In this document: piece after piece, positions 15,363 through 24,064 of the stretch
Numbering within the stretch: the first letter of the stretch is position 1
Layout: every line of letters begins with the position of its first letter
Origin: Legionella cherrii
GTDB lineage: Bacteria; Pseudomonadota; Gammaproteobacteria; Legionellales; Legionellaceae
Length of the DNA stretch: 64,000 bases
Direction of reading: 5' to 3'
Assembly: GCF_900635815.1 (NCBI RefSeq)
Contig: NZ_LR134173.1
Coordinates: forward strand, 657,501-721,500
Position numbers and translations under genes: made by a program
Notes under the pieces: generated by a model
What the model was told of the DNA's origin: nothing
The model's database searches: none
The model's input: the letters and a program-made list of their open reading frames with translations, nothing else

Positions 15363-17189
15363 ATGAACTCAAAGAAAAAAATCGAAAGTATGGTTGAGCT
15401 GTTCACAGACCGCTGTCTTATGAACCCATCAGCTCCATTGTATTACTTCTCTTCGACTGGATTGTTGGAAAACAGTGAGTTACTTACCTACAGCGAACTG
15501 CAACAAAAAATCCACTCCTTAGCGGCATTAATTCAACAATACGTCAAACCTGGAGACCGCGCCTTGTTGATTTTTTCACCAGGAATGGATTATATAGTGA
15601 CTTTTTGGGCGTGCTTTTTTGCGGGAGTACTTGCTGTACCTGCTTATCCCCCTTTCGATAAAAGTACTGTTGAAAAATTACAGGCAATTATTAATAACTC
15701 GCAGCCCGCTATTATTTTATCAAATACAGAAATCATACAAAAAATAAAAAAGCTGGGATTCATAAAAAATCTTGCCTCCATCCCCTTAATTCAAAAATTT
15801 GTTACTAAATTCTCAACCCAAGTGAATCATTTAATGGAATGGGATTTTCACCATTTTCGCTGGCTGGATATCAATAAAGCATCAGTGGATATGGCAGATT
15901 TATATAAACCTGTATTACTTAAAAGCTCAGATATGTGCTATTTGCAATATACATCGGGCTCAACGGCCATGCCTAAGGGCGTCATCGTACGACATGGAAA
16001 CCTGCTGGATAACTTGAGCTTAGTCTATGAAACTATCGGTAAAACCAGCAATGAACGTATGGTTTCCTGGTTGCCTCCCTATCATGATATGGGACTGATA
16101 GGTAATTTGTTATTCCCAGTATATGCAGGCTTCCGCATTTTTATGATGTCTCCCATTACCTTCCTTAGACATCCCTATTTATGGCTCAAGGCAATTTCTG
16201 ATTTTGAGGCACATATCAGTGGCGGACCCAATTTCGCGTATGAACTTTGTGAAAAAAGAATTGATGAACAAATAATTGGAAACAACTTGCAATTGCATTC
16301 ATGGCGAGTCGCATACAATGGAGCGGAATACATTCACCATAGAACTTTATCTAATTTCCATAAGAAATTCAGTAAATACGGCTTCCAAAAAAAATCATTT
16401 TATCCAATTTACGGTTTGGCAGAATCCACTGTATTTGTTAGTGGACACAAAAATGGGAATGACCATCCGCAACTATTAAATGTGGATGTCGAGTCTTTGC
16501 GTCAAAATAAAGTAGTACTGACGGACGATGTTGAAAATAATAGGCATGCTGTTTTAGTGGGTTGTGGTAAACCAATGGTCCCGATAATGATCGCATCTAA
16601 AGCCCCTTTTAGAAAGTGTGCAGAAGGCGAAATCGGAGAAATTTGCTTGCGTGGGCCTAGTGTTACCAGCGGCTATTGGGAAAATGATGAGGCGACTAAG
16701 GAAACATTTCATGCTGATTTAGAAAATTCGGATGCCATGAAATATCTTAGAACTGGAGATTTGGGATTTTTATATAATGATAACTTATACATCACCGGAA
16801 GAATAAAAGAGCTCATTATAATCAACGGAAAAAATCACTATCCTTACGATATTGAACTATTTCTTGCCACATCAGATTCTCGTTTAAGAACAGGCTGTAT
16901 TGCAGCATTTTCAATAACTATCAGTGATTCTGAACAATTAGCAATTGTTGCCGAAGTGAAGCAACTTTTTTCCGAGCAAGAGCTTGAAGATATTGTAAAT
17001 AAAATAAAAGTAAATATTAGTTCTAGTTTTGGATTAAACCCTCAGTTCATTGCGTTGTTACCACCCAAGAAAATTCCAAAAACCACGAGTGGCAAGCTAA
17101 GAAGAAACATCATTAAAAAATTGGTGGCTGACAACGAACTCCATGCTTTTTATGTTTGGCAATCTGGAAGTGGAAACGATGATGAGTAA
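15363..17189 (+). CDS. Fatty acyl-AMP ligase (FAAL)
   Basis: A 608-residue adenylate-forming enzyme of the FAAL group, which activates a fatty acid as acyl-AMP and loads it on an acyl carrier protein rather than on CoA. The P-loop is YTSGSTAMPKGV, and SWLPPYHDMGLIG is the FAAL/long-chain A4-like motif. The adenine motif is YGLAESTVFVSG, and YLRTGDLG precedes the FAAL-typical hinge YITGRIKELIIINGKNHYPYDIE. The catalytic-type lysine lies in KTTSGKLRRNIIKK near the end. The ATG at 15363 is preferred; a TTG four codons upstream (15351) is possible. The stop overlaps the next start by about 11 bases. The next gene begins with an ACP domain, so the acyl acceptor is almost certainly that ACP. Confidence 0.88.
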   Translation: MNSKKKIESMVELFTDRCLMNPSAPLYYFSSTGLLENSELLTYSELQQKIHSLAALIQQYVKPGDRALLIFSPGMDYIVTFWACFFAGVLAVPAYPPFDKSTVEKLQAIINNSQPAIILSNTEIIQKIKKLGFIKNLASIPLIQKFVTKFSTQVNHLMEWDFHHFRWLDINKASVDMADLYKPVLLKSSDMCYLQYTSGSTAMPKGVIVRHGNLLDNLSLVYETIGKTSNERMVSWLPPYHDMGLIGNLLFPVYAGFRIFMMSPITFLRHPYLWLKAISDFEAHISGGPNFAYELCEKRIDEQIIGNNLQLHSWRVAYNGAEYIHHRTLSNFHKKFSKYGFQKKSFYPIYGLAESTVFVSGHKNGNDHPQLLNVDVESLRQNKVVLTDDVENNRHAVLVGCGKPMVPIMIASKAPFRKCAEGEIGEICLRGPSVTSGYWENDEATKETFHADLENSDAMKYLRTGDLGFLYNDNLYITGRIKELIIINGKNHYPYDIELFLATSDSRLRTGCIAAFSITISDSEQLAIVAEVKQLFSEQELEDIVNKIKVNISSSFGLNPQFIALLPPKKIPKTTSGKLRRNIIKKLVADNELHAFYVWQSGSGNDDE

Positions 17190-18699
17190 AGATCAGTTAA
17201 GTATTCGTGAAATCGAGGATTATTTACAAAGAAATATTGCAACCATTCTAAGCCAGCCTAAGGAGAATATTGATATAAGCTCTCCATTAACACGTTTTGG
17301 TTTTGATTCTTTGCATATTCAACACTTCATTGCAAATATTGAAGATGACTTTCAGATGCAAATTGATACTGAGTTAATCCTTAATTTCGAGAATATCCAA
17401 GAGCTTGCGAGCTATCTATTCGAGTGTATTAATGAACAACAATTAAAGCCTGACCTAAGTAAGCGGCATGGTTTTTCAGAAAAGAAACAAAAGAAAATAG
17501 AAAAAACTGAAGCAAATTATACTGAACTTAAAACATATCCTCCTTACCTTCATCTAAAAAACATGCAAGCGCAGTTAGGGGATAATATTTTTTTTGATGC
17601 CCAACAAGGCATATCTGAAAATACCTGCATCATTAATGGAAAAGAATATATTAATTTTACCTCCTATAATTACCTAGGCTTGGCCTCTCATCCAGAGATA
17701 ATCTCCGCAAGTTGTGATGCAATTAGAAAATATGGAACCTCTGTTTCTGCAAGTCGACTCGTATCAGGACAAAAGGTAATTCATCAAGAGCTAGAGAATG
17801 AATTAGCACAACTGCTCGGTGTTGAAGATGCACTGGTTTTTACGAGCGGCCATGCTACAAACGTTATGACTATTGCCCATCTCTATGGACCTGATGACTT
17901 GATTTTACATGATGAGCTTGCCCATAACAGTCTGGTCCTCGGTGCGGTATATTCTAAAGCCACCCGCATTGCGTTCCCGCACAACGATTGGCAGGCGGTT
18001 GATGCTATTTTAACTAAAGATCGAGGTTTTTATAAAAGGGTATTAATTGTTATTGAGGGTATTTATAGTATGGATGGTGATATCGCCCCTCTTCATCATT
18101 TTATTGAGGTAAAAAACCGCCATGCTGCCTGGCTTATGATAGACGAGGCTCATTCCATGGGCGTTCTTGGGAAAAACGGTAGGGGTATTTCTGAACACTA
18201 TGGCATTAATCCCATGGATGTAGAAATATGGATGGGAACTTTAAGTAAATCTTTTGCAAGCTGCGGTGGATATATCGCCGGTACCAAGGAACTGATTGAA
18301 TACTTAAAATACACATGTCCAGGATTTGTATTTTCAGTAGGGCTCCCCCCCGCAAATACAGCCGCTGCATTATCATCTATAAGAACCATGGCAAAAGAGC
18401 CGGAACGAATTAACCGCTTAAACGATTTAAGTCAATTAGCGCGAAAGACCGCCATTAACTATGGATTTAATATAGGATTAAATGAGCATACCCCGATTTT
18501 ACCCATTATTTTGGGTGACTCACAAAAATGCATCCATACATCAAGGCAATGTTTTAGCCGTGGAGTAAATGTTAAGCCGATTATTTATCCCGCAGTTCCT
18601 GAAAATTCCGCTCGCTTACGCTTTTTTATCACTGCGACGCATACACCAGAGCAAATTCTCAAATCGTTTGAAATTTTATCTGAGTCAATTCGTACTTAA
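17179..18699 (+). CDS. ACP-alpha-oxoamine synthase fusion
   Basis: A 506-residue two-domain protein. Residues 1-90 form an acyl carrier domain with the phosphopantetheine site FGFDSL (S44). Residues 120-500 are a PLP-dependent alpha-oxoamine synthase: NYLGLASHPEI, GTSVSASRLVSG, VFTSGHATNV, MIDEAHSMGVLGKNGRGISEH, and the cofactor lysine K357 in GTLSKSFASCGGYIAG. AONS enzymes (KBL, BioF, ALAS, serine palmitoyltransferase) condense an acyl thioester with an amino acid, with loss of CO2, to an alpha-amino ketone. Here the acyl donor would be its own ACP, charged by the upstream FAAL. The start at 17179 follows GGAAG closely; an open frame begins at 17143, but that start lacks a site. The amino acid and product are unknown. 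Confidence 0.87.
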   Translation: MMSKDQLSIREIEDYLQRNIATILSQPKENIDISSPLTRFGFDSLHIQHFIANIEDDFQMQIDTELILNFENIQELASYLFECINEQQLKPDLSKRHGFSEKKQKKIEKTEANYTELKTYPPYLHLKNMQAQLGDNIFFDAQQGISENTCIINGKEYINFTSYNYLGLASHPEIISASCDAIRKYGTSVSASRLVSGQKVIHQELENELAQLLGVEDALVFTSGHATNVMTIAHLYGPDDLILHDELAHNSLVLGAVYSKATRIAFPHNDWQAVDAILTKDRGFYKRVLIVIEGIYSMDGDIAPLHHFIEVKNRHAAWLMIDEAHSMGVLGKNGRGISEHYGINPMDVEIWMGTLSKSFASCGGYIAGTKELIEYLKYTCPGFVFSVGLPPANTAAALSSIRTMAKEPERINRLNDLSQLARKTAINYGFNIGLNEHTPILPIILGDSQKCIHTSRQCFSRGVNVKPIIYPAVPENSARLRFFITATHTPEQILKSFEILSESIRT

Positions 18700-18701
18700 A
18701 G

Positions 18702-18905
18702 ATGGGTAAACACTGTTGGCAGCAACCCGATGTTTCAATCGCCGTTATCGATCAGTCAAACCAAGTAGAGGAAGTTTTAAAAGACTTGCTCTATTTTGAA
18801 CGTTTTTCTCAAAGCATGAGAATTGAAGCAATCCGATCACCTTTCTGTATTCTATACTTAAAAAGTAAATCCCATAGTCAAAGCAATCTGAATTTAAGTT
18901 TTTAA
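18702..18905 (+). CDS. Possible small third gene of the FAAL/AONS operon
   Basis: A 67-codon frame begins three bases after the AONS stop, which suggests translational coupling. It encodes MGKHCWQQPDVSIAVIDQ and then a plausible helix VEEVLKDLLYFERF, ending in a Ser/Asn-rich tail. No family is recognised. It could be a real small protein, the remnant of a longer decayed gene, or chance. The close position is the only strong argument. Confidence 0.35.
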   Translation: MGKHCWQQPDVSIAVIDQSNQVEEVLKDLLYFERFSQSMRIEAIRSPFCILYLKSKSHSQSNLNLSF

Positions 18906-18957
18906 AAAGAGAACCAACCAAGCAGAAAAATGAGTACCCGAAATTAAGGATTGTGTC

Positions 18958-20034
18958 ATGTTATCAAGAACGCTGTTTAGAAGAGCACCAAAAGTACCGG
19001 CTCTAATCAAAGAAGTTCATTCGGCACATACACCCAGCTTTGTCCGAGGCAGCCTAACTGGGGAAAGATGGCGGCATAAAAGTATGGGCAAAACATTAGA
19101 TTACATCGTTGATGAGAACAAACTCAAAGAACTTCATAGACAAGCACAATTTAACTTAAGTCAATGGGAGCAACAAAAAGTATCCCCTCCCAAAACAGTT
19201 GAAGTCGTTCCTAAAGATTGGGGGCTTGCAACACTTGAAGCAACCCAAAGACATGGCGTCACTTATTCTGTGCTGAATATGGCTAATCCTGAATTCCCTG
19301 GAGGAGCTGCCTTGGAAGGTGGGAGTGCTCAAGAAGAAAATATGTGGCATCGAAGCACCTGTGCTCAATCGTTACTGGACAAAATAATTTATCTAGATAA
19401 AGACACCATGACGTTTCGCTACACTAATATGGCAAAAAAATTATTAGAAGCGAAGATCAAAATGACGGATAAAGAATATGAAGTCTTAAAGCAACACAAC
19501 AGCCATGCAGATGCGATAGCCTATAAAGTATTATTTAACCCCCATCCCAGAATATGTTTCAGAGGACCAGAAGTAGTACCTGTGACTTCTGGTTTTGATG
19601 ACGAAGGGTCGAGTAAACGCGCTGCAGACAGTGACCTGAGTTATTCCTTTCTTCATCCCTCGACTATTTTCCCCTTTTATGAATTAAGATCAGCAGCCCC
19701 AGAATTTTCCATTGAACCACACGAGTTGGCTCCAAAGGCTTTGAAAAAATACACCACTGACTTGAGGAGACGGATCGCGGCCCAATTGGATACATTAATC
19801 ATTGAAAACAAAACACATGCGATTTTGGGGGCCTGGGGTTGTGGGGCATTTAAAAATGATCCATCAATAGTGGCCCAGATATACGCTGAGGAAATTGAAA
19901 AACGCGCCCATCTTTTCGACCATATAGTGTTTCCTATCATTAACACAGGTCCACATGATAATTATACCGTATTTGATCAATGCCTCACTGGCATGAAACT
20001 AGGAGAGATGCATTCGACTCTACCGAAACTTTGA
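18958..20034 (+). CDS. Microbial-type PARG (TIGR02452/DUF2263-like) ADP-ribose glycohydrolase, paralog 2
   Basis: A 358-residue paralog of 13439-14527, colinear from GSLTGERWRHKSMGKTLD through the catalytic loop PGGAALEGGSAQEENMWHRS (QEE at about 125-127) to ILGAWGCGAFKNDPSIVAQIYAEEIEKRAH. The main divergence is in the segment around residues 175-215, between the KIKMT helix and SDLSYSFL, which may set target choice. The sequence GAAATTAAGGAT before the ATG matches the bases upstream of paralog 1, so the duplication included the ribosome binding site. Both copies keep all residues expected for activity, so neither looks like a decaying copy. It sits 53 bases after the small frame that follows AONS and may be cotranscribed with that operon. 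Confidence 0.8.
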   Translation: MLSRTLFRRAPKVPALIKEVHSAHTPSFVRGSLTGERWRHKSMGKTLDYIVDENKLKELHRQAQFNLSQWEQQKVSPPKTVEVVPKDWGLATLEATQRHGVTYSVLNMANPEFPGGAALEGGSAQEENMWHRSTCAQSLLDKIIYLDKDTMTFRYTNMAKKLLEAKIKMTDKEYEVLKQHNSHADAIAYKVLFNPHPRICFRGPEVVPVTSGFDDEGSSKRAADSDLSYSFLHPSTIFPFYELRSAAPEFSIEPHELAPKALKKYTTDLRRRIAAQLDTLIIENKTHAILGAWGCGAFKNDPSIVAQIYAEEIEKRAHLFDHIVFPIINTGPHDNYTVFDQCLTGMKLGEMHSTLPKL

Positions 20035-20194
20035 TTTTGCAACAATCAGCTTATTTGCTTCTGCTCAAACGATATAGATTAGCCCCTCAAATCTAATGGT
20101 TAATAATTTACTCAAATGAACAAAAAAGATTGAAGAAGATTGTTAAAGACATTATATTGGGCAATTCAAGGAACAAGCTGCCGCTATTTTAATC

Positions 20195-21958
20195 ATGCCG
20201 TATTCTGAATTAAACGAAATTTGTTTGGAATCAAAAACCATAATTCTTGGTAATCATAAAGCACATATTGGTGGCACCACCATGCCCTGGAGTGCGCTCA
20301 ATGAACGCGATGCAACAGGAGCGGTCATTCTCCCCCAAAAAATCGCCGATTCGATCCTCTTTGCACATTTTGTATCGGATACTGGACGTAGTGAAGCGTA
20401 TGAAGAATCCCATTGGAAGATTCATCTAAGCATCCATCCTTATGACCTTGGGAAGGCATGGGATATTATTTGCCCTATATTACTCGCGCAACAAGTTCCC
20501 TGTTTTAAAACAACTCGATTAGCACCCGCGCAAATTATGCTGGAAGAAATGAAAAAAGTTAGCGAAGACTTTTTAAGTCAGCGCAACCTTACGCTACACG
20601 ATAAAAATCAAGCAATTCAGGATATATTACGTGTATTCAATGGGATGCAAATTACCATTTACATCGAAGAAGGCAAGGAAAAAGACTATAACAATCTATT
20701 AGAGCAGATAGAACCATTGCTTTATCAGGCGGGAATTCGTCCTGGTGTCATTGATAGGAGTGACCGCGCGATAGGGATATACAGCTCTATTCGTCATGTT
20801 GGCCCGGGCTACACCACCCACGAGAAAGCTGCTGGATATAAATCCGTTGAAGTAACAGATCCCTTCAAACCCATCAAAACTAAATGGCATGATGTCCACA
20901 TAAAGTGGCACGGTTTAGATTACCCAAGACACCTTGCTAAAGTCAAAATTACATTGCAACAGGTTATGGATGGAAAAAGCAAATACGAGCAAGGTATCAT
21001 TACCAAACGTGAATTTTTGCAAATTTGTGCGGTCGCAACTGAATTTTTCACACGTTGGCATCATTTACTTTCGAAAGTTCCGGAAAAAACCACTTTATCC
21101 AGTAAGAATTGGGCTTCCTTCAATAACTTCAAAAAATGGATTGATGACAGTTATAAGTTGATGCCTCTACTTCGCGAGAATAACATCAAAAAAATTAAAG
21201 ATGCAGAACATATTCTCTTGCAGACATCACAAATTAATGAGGTAAAGGAGGAGCCATTAAGAAAACTTAAAAGACAAAATGCACGAATTGATTTAATGCA
21301 ACCTAAAGTATCCCGAGCAAATCCCGATCCTGGACGCAGGACTATCCCGCCAGGAGAAACAAAACACCATGAAAGTACGACAGGAATTTTCACCCAGTTG
21401 TATGAATATCGAAAAGAAACATTTAGAAAACTGAAAACAAAATCTGAGACAGAGCTCGGAAAATTAAGCAACAAATCGACGGGTCAATCCAAGATGGCCT
21501 ATCAATCCCCTGCTTTAAAAATCACTGACAAAACAAAATCAGCACGAAGGAATTATCTAGGATTTTTGGAGCCTTTGATGAGGAGATTGAACGATGGACA
21601 CAGCAGTAGCCTTGCAGGTATTTTAGCCGGGATCATTATCACTATTTTACTTTCAAAACTTACCCTGGGATTCGCTCTTATCATCCCCCCTTTAGTTGGT
21701 GCAATCATCGGCGGCATATACGATTGTCACCTCGATAAACCCACAGACTCCACGCCAACGCCACCAGCTGTCAAGAAAACAGATGAGGTTACGTCAAGAA
21801 GTGCGGCTTCTATAAAAAAGGAACGTACTCTTGCTAGCTCAATGCCCAATTTAAATACCGTGCACCAAAAATCTTCATCAGGGATAAGAATGTATGGGCC
21901 TCAAGAGCCCAAAATCGATCAAGGTGATCCTCATAAAATGCCTACTCCGCTCATGTAA
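20195..21958 (+). CDS. OspF/SpvC-like phosphothreonine lyase domain protein with C-terminal membrane segments
   Basis: A 587-residue protein. Residues 70-205 align by eye with the phosphothreonine lyases OspF and SpvC. SHWKIHLSI matches the KFHISI catalytic strand (K75 and H77 for SpvC K104 and H106). K105 in CFKTTR falls where the lyase lysine K136 lies. LRVFNGMQITIYI matches SRVGIGAQFTLYV (R146 for R148), and IRPG...SD...YSSIR (R200) matches IAPG...SD...YRNE. Those enzymes irreversibly remove phosphate from phosphothreonine of host MAP kinases by beta-elimination. A long helical middle follows, then two hydrophobic segments at about residues 475-515 (SLAGILAGIIITILL, FALIIPPLVGAIIGGIYD) and a hydrophilic Pro/Ser-rich tail. 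It is far longer than OspF (239 residues). The start is not supported by a strong site; M30 is an alternative. The substrate is unknown. Confidence 0.72.
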   Translation: MPYSELNEICLESKTIILGNHKAHIGGTTMPWSALNERDATGAVILPQKIADSILFAHFVSDTGRSEAYEESHWKIHLSIHPYDLGKAWDIICPILLAQQVPCFKTTRLAPAQIMLEEMKKVSEDFLSQRNLTLHDKNQAIQDILRVFNGMQITIYIEEGKEKDYNNLLEQIEPLLYQAGIRPGVIDRSDRAIGIYSSIRHVGPGYTTHEKAAGYKSVEVTDPFKPIKTKWHDVHIKWHGLDYPRHLAKVKITLQQVMDGKSKYEQGIITKREFLQICAVATEFFTRWHHLLSKVPEKTTLSSKNWASFNNFKKWIDDSYKLMPLLRENNIKKIKDAEHILLQTSQINEVKEEPLRKLKRQNARIDLMQPKVSRANPDPGRRTIPPGETKHHESTTGIFTQLYEYRKETFRKLKTKSETELGKLSNKSTGQSKMAYQSPALKITDKTKSARRNYLGFLEPLMRRLNDGHSSSLAGILAGIIITILLSKLTLGFALIIPPLVGAIIGGIYDCHLDKPTDSTPTPPAVKKTDEVTSRSAASIKKERTLASSMPNLNTVHQKSSSGIRMYGPQEPKIDQGDPHKMPTPLM

Positions 21959-22093
21959 TTTGCTTGATAGTTTAGCTATCTAAACCATATCGAGAGCATT
22001 TTGTGATCCGATGAAGCGGATGCCCCTTTTATTATATCTTTCTTAATTCAAGCTACACTTGTTATATAAGTCTTATTTAAGGAAGTTAAGGGA

Positions 22094-23122
22094 ATGAGTA
22101 ACAAAGCACCCGTAATTATTGGTGATGTAAAAATCAAACCTGGAGAAAGGAAAACCGTTTTATTACCCATGCCCAAGTTATATGACTGGACACCCATCAG
22201 TTTACCAATACATGTCATTAATGGTGTGGAGGAAGGTCCTTCTTTATGCATTACTGCCGCAATACATGGTGATGAAATCAACGGTGTTGAGATCATCAGG
22301 CGCTTCTTGAAAAAAAAGGGACTAAAAAAAATCAAGGGGAACATCATTGCGATTCCTATTGTGAATGTATATGGTTTCTTGTACCAGAAGCGCTACCTGA
22401 TGGATCGAAGAGACTTAAATCGATCGTTTCCTGGCAATTCCAATGGCTCACTTGCAGCCATTCTTGCAGAAATAATCAGCAAACAAATTTTATCCCAATC
22501 TACCCATGCGATTGACCTGCATACTGGCTCGAACCATCGTTTTAATTTGCCTCAGGTTAGAGCAAACCTGGATATGCCAGGAATTGAAGAATTGGCCCTG
22601 GCGTTTAATGTCCCTGTAATCCTGCACTCGACTTTTAGAGATGGTTCAATGCGCGAATACGCCAATGAACAGGGTATCCCCATCTTTGTTTATGAGGGGG
22701 GAGAGTCTTTGCGGTTTGATGAGCTTTCCATCAGAACGGGCATTAATGGGATTTTAAGTGTTATGGGCGCATTAGGGATGATCCAACCAGGAAAATTCCG
22801 GGTAAAAAAATGCACCCCCACGGTATCCAGAAGCAGTTATTGGATTAGAGCCCCAATAAGCGGCATTTTAAGACACATTAAAAAATCAGGAAATCGGGTA
22901 GCTAAAGGACAAACGATCGCGGTTATTGCCAATCCAACCAGTACGGAAGAATACCAATTAAAGTCGCCTATTTCCGGCATTATTATTGGTGAAAATATGT
23001 TACCTCTGGTGCATTCAGGACAAGCTTTATTCCATATCGCAAGTTTTGAAAAATTAACCATCGTTGAAGAACAATTGGAAAACCTACAAGAAGCATTTGA
23101 TTTGAACGACTATGAAGATTAA
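22094..23122 (+). CDS. Succinylglutamate desuccinylase/aspartoacylase family zinc deacylase
   Basis: A 342-residue member of the M14-like AstE/AspA family. The zinc site is AAIHGDEINGVE (H and E) with the third ligand in AIDLHTGSNHR. The substrate region MDRRDLNRSFPG is typical, and the C-terminal 90 residues form a small beta-barrel with repeated ISGI turns (RAPISGILRHI, KSPISGIIIGENM). The family hydrolyses N-acyl amino acids such as N-succinylglutamate or N-acetylaspartate; the exact substrate is not clear. An AAGGAAG site lies upstream of the ATG. It is convergent with the alpha/beta hydrolase gene, five bases between stops, so the two messages overlap at their 3' ends. Confidence 0.88.
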   Translation: MSNKAPVIIGDVKIKPGERKTVLLPMPKLYDWTPISLPIHVINGVEEGPSLCITAAIHGDEINGVEIIRRFLKKKGLKKIKGNIIAIPIVNVYGFLYQKRYLMDRRDLNRSFPGNSNGSLAAILAEIISKQILSQSTHAIDLHTGSNHRFNLPQVRANLDMPGIEELALAFNVPVILHSTFRDGSMREYANEQGIPIFVYEGGESLRFDELSIRTGINGILSVMGALGMIQPGKFRVKKCTPTVSRSSYWIRAPISGILRHIKKSGNRVAKGQTIAVIANPTSTEEYQLKSPISGIIIGENMLPLVHSGQALFHIASFEKLTIVEEQLENLQEAFDLNDYED

Positions 23123-23127
23123 CTTCA

Positions 23128-23811
23128 TCAAAAGTAATCAAGCCAAAAACGTAATAAAGTGGTTACCGCTTGGGGGGATTCCATAGGTGACATATGTCCC
23201 GAGTCTTCAATAATCGCTAATTTAGCATTGGGAAGGTGATCGCACAGTTCCTCATGTGTCGCCAAAGAAAAATTTTTATCTTGGCGAGCATGAATTACTA
23301 AGGTAGGCATGGTCAAAGAGGAGAGGAAGGAGCGACATTCTTGGCGCGCTAAAAGGATCTTTTGTTGTGCAATAAAAGTTGGTTGGCCAACACTTAAAAA
23401 CATGGAATAGACTTTTTTTTTGACTCGCTCATCAACAACATAATCATCGGCAAGTGCTGCAGCGACCTCTGCAAATTCTCCTTGTTCAGACTTTTTGATC
23501 ATTGAAATTCTTTTTTGATGTTTTTCCTTGGAATCGGGTTGTGCCGATGTATTTAACAAACACAGTTTTAAAACGCGTTCAGGGACTCTCCTGGCAAGCT
23601 CCAATGCCAGCCATCCCCCCATTGAATGTCCCGCCAAGAAAAAATCACCTTCAACTTGATTTAAAATCTCTTGGATTAATTCTTCAGTGGTATTTCTCAC
23701 TAATGGGATGCTTTGACAGCGCACAAGATCCTGCAAATGATTGGTTTGATATGACCAAACGCGCTGATCCGATAAAACCCCAGGTAAAAAAATTAATGTT
23801 TTTTGCGACAC
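23128..23811 (-). CDS. Alpha/beta-fold hydrolase
   Basis: A 227-residue alpha/beta hydrolase. The nucleophile elbow is LAGHSMGGWLAL, the acid lies in VIHARQDKNFS and the histidine in EDSGHMSPMESP. GTG at 23811 is chosen because GAGGGGG sits just upstream; a TTG at 23826 would add five residues. It is short, with a small lid region, similar to BioH- and RutD-type carboxylesterases. Substrate unknown. It ends five bases from the convergent aspartoacylase-like gene. Confidence 0.85.
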   Translation of the reverse strand: MSQKTLIFLPGVLSDQRVWSYQTNHLQDLVRCQSIPLVRNTTEELIQEILNQVEGDFFLAGHSMGGWLALELARRVPERVLKLCLLNTSAQPDSKEKHQKRISMIKKSEQGEFAEVAAALADDYVVDERVKKKVYSMFLSVGQPTFIAQQKILLARQECRSFLSSLTMPTLVIHARQDKNFSLATHEELCDHLPNAKLAIIEDSGHMSPMESPQAVTTLLRFWLDYF

Positions 23812-24064
23812 AATTCCCCCTCTCAATTAAGAAGAACGTTTTCAGATAATAGCAATAAAAAAAAAGAAAAACAGTGATATCCTTTATCTTCTTCAGGTGA
23901 TTTCACTCAATGCCCCGGGAAGTCTAAATGATAATTTCTTAATTAATATGGCCTTAATGTAATAGCAAATAAGAAAAAAATCGTTACATTCGAGAATAGG
24001 CGAAACCCAATTAAAAGTATAAAATTTATCAACGCACTTTAATTGCCTTGCAAGGTTTTTGTCT

